A DNA stretch of 64,000 bases from Rhodanobacter sp. T12-5 (GTDB lineage Bacteria; Pseudomonadota; Gammaproteobacteria; Xanthomonadales; Rhodanobacteraceae): positions 62,001 through 126,000 of the forward strand of contig NZ_NPKN01000001.1 of assembly GCF_008329435.1 (NCBI RefSeq), in the 5' to 3' direction. Below the pieces are notes generated by a model. The model had not been told where the DNA came from. It searched no databases and saw only the letters and a program-made list of their open reading frames with translations. Shown piece by piece: positions 61,276 through 64,000 of this stretch; the first letter of the stretch is position 1, and every line of letters begins with the position of its first letter. The translations under genes and the position numbers were made by a program.

Positions 61276-62856
61276 TCAGGAGCGTGGGGCCGCCTCGTCG
61301 TAGAAGCGGGCCAGGTCCGCCTTGACCTGCTTCAGGGCGTCCACATCGAAATAGATCATATGCCCGGACGGATAGAAACCGTATTCGATGTTCTTGCTGA
61401 TCGCCGGGTCCAGGCCGAGGTGGCCGAGGTCGAACTCGGTCGCGTAGAACGGCGTGGCCAGGTCGTAGTAGCCGTTGGCGGAGAACACCTTCAGGTGCGG
61501 GTTGTGGCGCATCGTCTCGGCCAGGTCGGTGCCGACGTACGGGCTGGACAGGAAGCCGTGGGAATCCTTGCGCTTCCAGTCCCAGCCGCGGTTGATCACG
61601 CCGTAGTTGTTGGGCAGGTAGGCGCGATCCTCGTCGAATTTCAACTGGGTGTCGGCGTACTGGTTGAACGCGGCCAGGTAGGCACCGGTGGCGGCGTCGC
61701 TGGCGGCATCGCCATCGGGCGTCTCGCCGGCGGCATCCGGATCGATGCCCTCGAAACGGCCGTCCAGACGGCCAACGGTACGACGCTGGTCACGCAACAG
61801 TTCCTTGCGGAAACGGCTGGGACCGATGCGCAGGTTGGCATCCTTGATGTAGCTCGGCGACAGGCCGATGTACTGACTGAGCTGGTTGGCGATGCGGTCG
61901 GCCTCGGCCGGCGTGATCGCGTCGCCCTTGGCCAGCGCGAGCGTGTAGTCGGTGCTGGCGAACTGGCGCACCTTGGCCAGGAAGCTGGCGATGTCGGCCG
62001 GCTTGTTGGGCACCTTGTCGTGGTACCAGGCGATCGCCGCCTCGCTGGGCAGGTTGACGATGTAGGCGTGGTCGACGCCGGTGCTGGCCCACACGTTGAA
62101 GTCGAGGATCGAGGACATCAGCACGATGCCGTTGAGCTCCATGCCCTGTTCCTGCAGCACCTTGGCCAGCACCGCCGAGCGGGTGGTGCCGTAGCTCTCG
62201 CCGAACAGGAACTTCGGCGAGTTCCAGCGATGGTTGTCGCCGACGTAGCGGGTGATGAACTTCGCGAACGCGGCGGCATCCTGGTCGACGCCGTAGTAGT
62301 CCTTGCCCTTGGCTGCGCCGACCAGTTGCGACCAGCCGGTGCCGGGCGCGTCGATGAAGACCAGGTCGGTCTTGTCGAGCAGGCTGTATTCGTTGGGCAC
62401 GGTGTCGTAGGGCGGCGGCGGGATCGGCTGGTCGCCGCGGTTGGCGACCCTCACCGGACCGAACGATCCCATGTGCAGCCACATCGTGGAGGAGCCGGGG
62501 CCGCCGTTGTACATGAAGGTCACCGGCCGCTTGCCGGCCTTGCCGTCGTCGACCCCGCCTTTGTCGAGGGTGTACGCCACGTAGAACATGCTGACGGTTG
62601 GCTTGCCTTTGTCGTCCTTGATCAACAAGGTGCCGGCGGTGGCCTTGTAGGCGATCGCGCGGCCGTCGATGCGCACGCTGTGCTTGCTGACGACGCTGCG
62701 TTCGGGCGGGATCGGCAGCTCGTCCTTCTTGCTGTCCTTGTCCGCCTGCGCGGTCTTGGCAGCGTCCTTGGGGGTGTCGTCGTCGGCGTGGACGGGGCTG
62801 CCGATCACCAGCAACAAGGCGAGCGCGAACGGGGCGAGCAGGGGTGAGGTACGCAT
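61276..62856 (-). CDS. S10 family serine carboxypeptidase, first of a tandem pair
   Basis: A 526-residue exported carboxypeptidase. A signal peptide (residues 1-24) is followed by a charged linker. The oxyanion motif MYNGGPGSST, the nucleophile Ser221 in GESYGTTRSA (GESYG at 219-223), the aspartate in SANGYYDLATPFY and the histidine in YPSGHMIYFD form the S10 catalytic set. It should remove C-terminal residues in the periplasm. The next gene on the strand, 16 bases upstream, encodes a close paralogue, so the two are a tandem duplication. Confidence 0.93.
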   Translation of the reverse strand: MRTSPLLAPFALALLLVIGSPVHADDDTPKDAAKTAQADKDSKKDELPIPPERSVVSKHSVRIDGRAIAYKATAGTLLIKDDKGKPTVSMFYVAYTLDKGGVDDGKAGKRPVTFMYNGGPGSSTMWLHMGSFGPVRVANRGDQPIPPPPYDTVPNEYSLLDKTDLVFIDAPGTGWSQLVGAAKGKDYYGVDQDAAAFAKFITRYVGDNHRWNSPKFLFGESYGTTRSAVLAKVLQEQGMELNGIVLMSSILDFNVWASTGVDHAYIVNLPSEAAIAWYHDKVPNKPADIASFLAKVRQFASTDYTLALAKGDAITPAEADRIANQLSQYIGLSPSYIKDANLRIGPSRFRKELLRDQRRTVGRLDGRFEGIDPDAAGETPDGDAASDAATGAYLAAFNQYADTQLKFDEDRAYLPNNYGVINRGWDWKRKDSHGFLSSPYVGTDLAETMRHNPHLKVFSANGYYDLATPFYATEFDLGHLGLDPAISKNIEYGFYPSGHMIYFDVDALKQVKADLARFYDEAAPRS

Positions 62857-62872
62857 GTCGGTGGGCTCCGTG

Positions 62873-64000
62873 TCAGCGCTGCGGGGCAGCGTGGTCGTAG
62901 AACGTCGAGAGGTCGGTCTTGAGGTGATCCAGCGCCTCGGGGTTGAGATAGATCATGTGCCCGGACGGGTAGTAGACGAACTGCAGGTTGCCGCGCAATG
63001 ACGGGTCCAGGTTCATGTGCGCCAGGTCGTACTCGGTGATGAAGAACGGCGTGGCGAAGTCGTAGTAGCCGTTGACCGAGAGCACCTTGAGGTTCGGGTT
63101 GGTACGCATCGCATGGGCCAGGTCACCGGCGACGTACGCCAGCGGCAGCGGCCGGCGCGAGTCGGGCGCCTTGTGTTTCCAGTCCCAGTTCTTGTTGATC
63201 TCGCCGTAGGTCGGGCGATAGTCCAGGTCGCTGTGATAGTTGAGCTGCTTGTCGAGGTAATCGTGGAACGCGCTGACGAAGGCGCCGCTGATGCCGGTGT
63301 CGGAGGGATCGTACTCGGGACGCTCGCCGGCCGCGTCGGGGTCGGTGCCGGTGAAGCGCGCGTCGTAGCGGCCGAGGATGAGGCGCTGGTCGCGCAGCAG
63401 TTCCTTGCGGAAGCGGCTCGGATTGACGCGCAGGTCGGCGTCCTTGATGTATTGCGCCGACAGGCCGGTATAGGCAGCCATCTGGGTGGCGATCGCGTCG
63501 ACCTGGGCGGCCGGGAGGTTCTGTCCCTGCGCCAGCGCGGCGGCATACGGGCCGGACGCCCAGGCGCGTACCTGGTCGAGGAAGCCCTTCAGGTCGGCCG
63601 GCTTGTTCGGGATCTTGTCGTGGTACCACGCGGCAGCGGCGTAGCTGGGCAGGTAGCCGATCGAACTCTCGTCATAGCCGGGAATGCGGATGCCGTAGTT
63701 GAGGATCGAGGACATCAGGATCACGCCGTTGAACGCCATGCCCTTGTCCTGCAGCGCATCGACCAGCGCGGCGGAACGGGTGGTGCCGTAGCTTTCGCCG
63801 TACAGGAATTTCGGCGAGTTCCAGCGGTGGTTGACGCTGACATAGCGCTCGATGGCACGGGCGAATGCGGAGACGTCCTGGTCGACCCCCCAGAAATCCT
63901 TGCCGGTGGCCTTGCCGATGGGCCGCGAGTAACCGGCGCCGACCGCATCGACGAAGACCAGGTCGGTCTTGTCGAGCAGGCTGTCGTTGTTCGGCACCAA
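62873..64000 (-). CDS. S10 family serine carboxypeptidase, second of a tandem pair, 5' end missing
   Basis: The last 375 residues of a paralogue of the preceding protein; the N-terminus lies beyond the window. It starts in LVFVDAVGAGYSRPIGKATG and keeps GESYGTTRSAALVDALQDKG with the nucleophile, the aspartate in SVNGYYDFATPFF and the histidine in YPSGHMIYLN. Both catalytic-domain ends are very similar to the first copy (for example PSRFRKELLRDQR in both). The gene ends 16 bases before the start of the first copy. Confidence 0.93.
   Translation of the reverse strand: MVPNNDSLLDKTDLVFVDAVGAGYSRPIGKATGKDFWGVDQDVSAFARAIERYVSVNHRWNSPKFLYGESYGTTRSAALVDALQDKGMAFNGVILMSSILNYGIRIPGYDESSIGYLPSYAAAAWYHDKIPNKPADLKGFLDQVRAWASGPYAAALAQGQNLPAAQVDAIATQMAAYTGLSAQYIKDADLRVNPSRFRKELLRDQRLILGRYDARFTGTDPDAAGERPEYDPSDTGISGAFVSAFHDYLDKQLNYHSDLDYRPTYGEINKNWDWKHKAPDSRRPLPLAYVAGDLAHAMRTNPNLKVLSVNGYYDFATPFFITEYDLAHMNLDPSLRGNLQFVYYPSGHMIYLNPEALDHLKTDLSTFYDHAAPQR

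Overview
The window looks like chromosome of a high-GC gammaproteobacterium of the Xanthomonadales, most likely Rhodanobacteraceae (Rhodanobacter, Dyella or Luteibacter type). This rests on the very GC-rich codon use, the many periplasmic peptidases, the GC-rich REP palindromes between genes and the gene families present. It is an inference; no rRNA gene is in the window to confirm it. About 92% is coding.

Layout. 0-2.5 kb: the start of an unknown gene leaving the window, an M61 peptidase and a tRNA-Arg(CCG). 2.7-10.1 kb: an accessory block next to the tRNA, a type I restriction-modification operon (hsdM, hsdS, hsdR) with a HigBA-type toxin-antitoxin pair between hsdS and hsdR. 10.1-23.2 kb: a tricorn-like S41 peptidase, a lipoprotein, queF, an aldo/keto reductase with a divergent LysR regulator, a GST, an S9 dipeptidyl peptidase, and a BlaI/BlaR1-type regulator pair with two clear BlaI operators. 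23.3-27.6 kb: class Ia ribonucleotide reductase nrdA-nrdB behind a cobalamin riboswitch. A four-helix-bundle (S23/IVP family) gene, bounded by a 33-bp imperfect inverted repeat, sits antisense between nrdA and nrdB.

27.7-43.6 kb: housekeeping genes. These are glnB, ubiK, comM, a cation/proton antiporter, a TPR-GGDEF protein, the glyoxylate shunt (aceB, aceA) with a divergent LysR gene, a lysE remnant, a PlsC-like acyltransferase, arfB, truC, ubiB, ubiJ and trmL. They end with a small exported protein behind a near-perfect sigma-54 promoter and a 24-bp palindrome. 43.9-54.5 kb: an M16 peptidase, a small lipoprotein, pssA, a GNAT enzyme, a YdcH-like protein, ttcA, an aromatic aminotransferase, rdgC, a YgjP-type metallopeptidase and a fatty-acid-hydroxylase-like membrane protein. 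54.7-64 kb: a hydrolase and peptidase cluster on the minus strand, consisting of an alpha/beta hydrolase, an M1 aminopeptidase, a GST, a prolyl iminopeptidase, an AcpA/PLC-type phosphoesterase and two tandem S10 carboxypeptidases, the second leaving the window.

How the genes fit together. The exported peptidases (M61, S41, S9B, M16, M1, S10 x2) plus the probably cytoplasmic prolyl iminopeptidase suggest growth on peptides. UbiB, UbiJ and UbiK belong to the ubiquinone biosynthesis complex. AceA and AceB form the complete glyoxylate bypass. The most unusual places are the nrdA/nrdB junction (riboswitch plus inverted-repeat element that supplies the NrdB N-terminus), the sigma-54-controlled small exported peptide, the restriction operon carrying a toxin-antitoxin pair, and the BlaR1-like protein whose sensor domain is replaced by a polyproline linker and heptad repeats.
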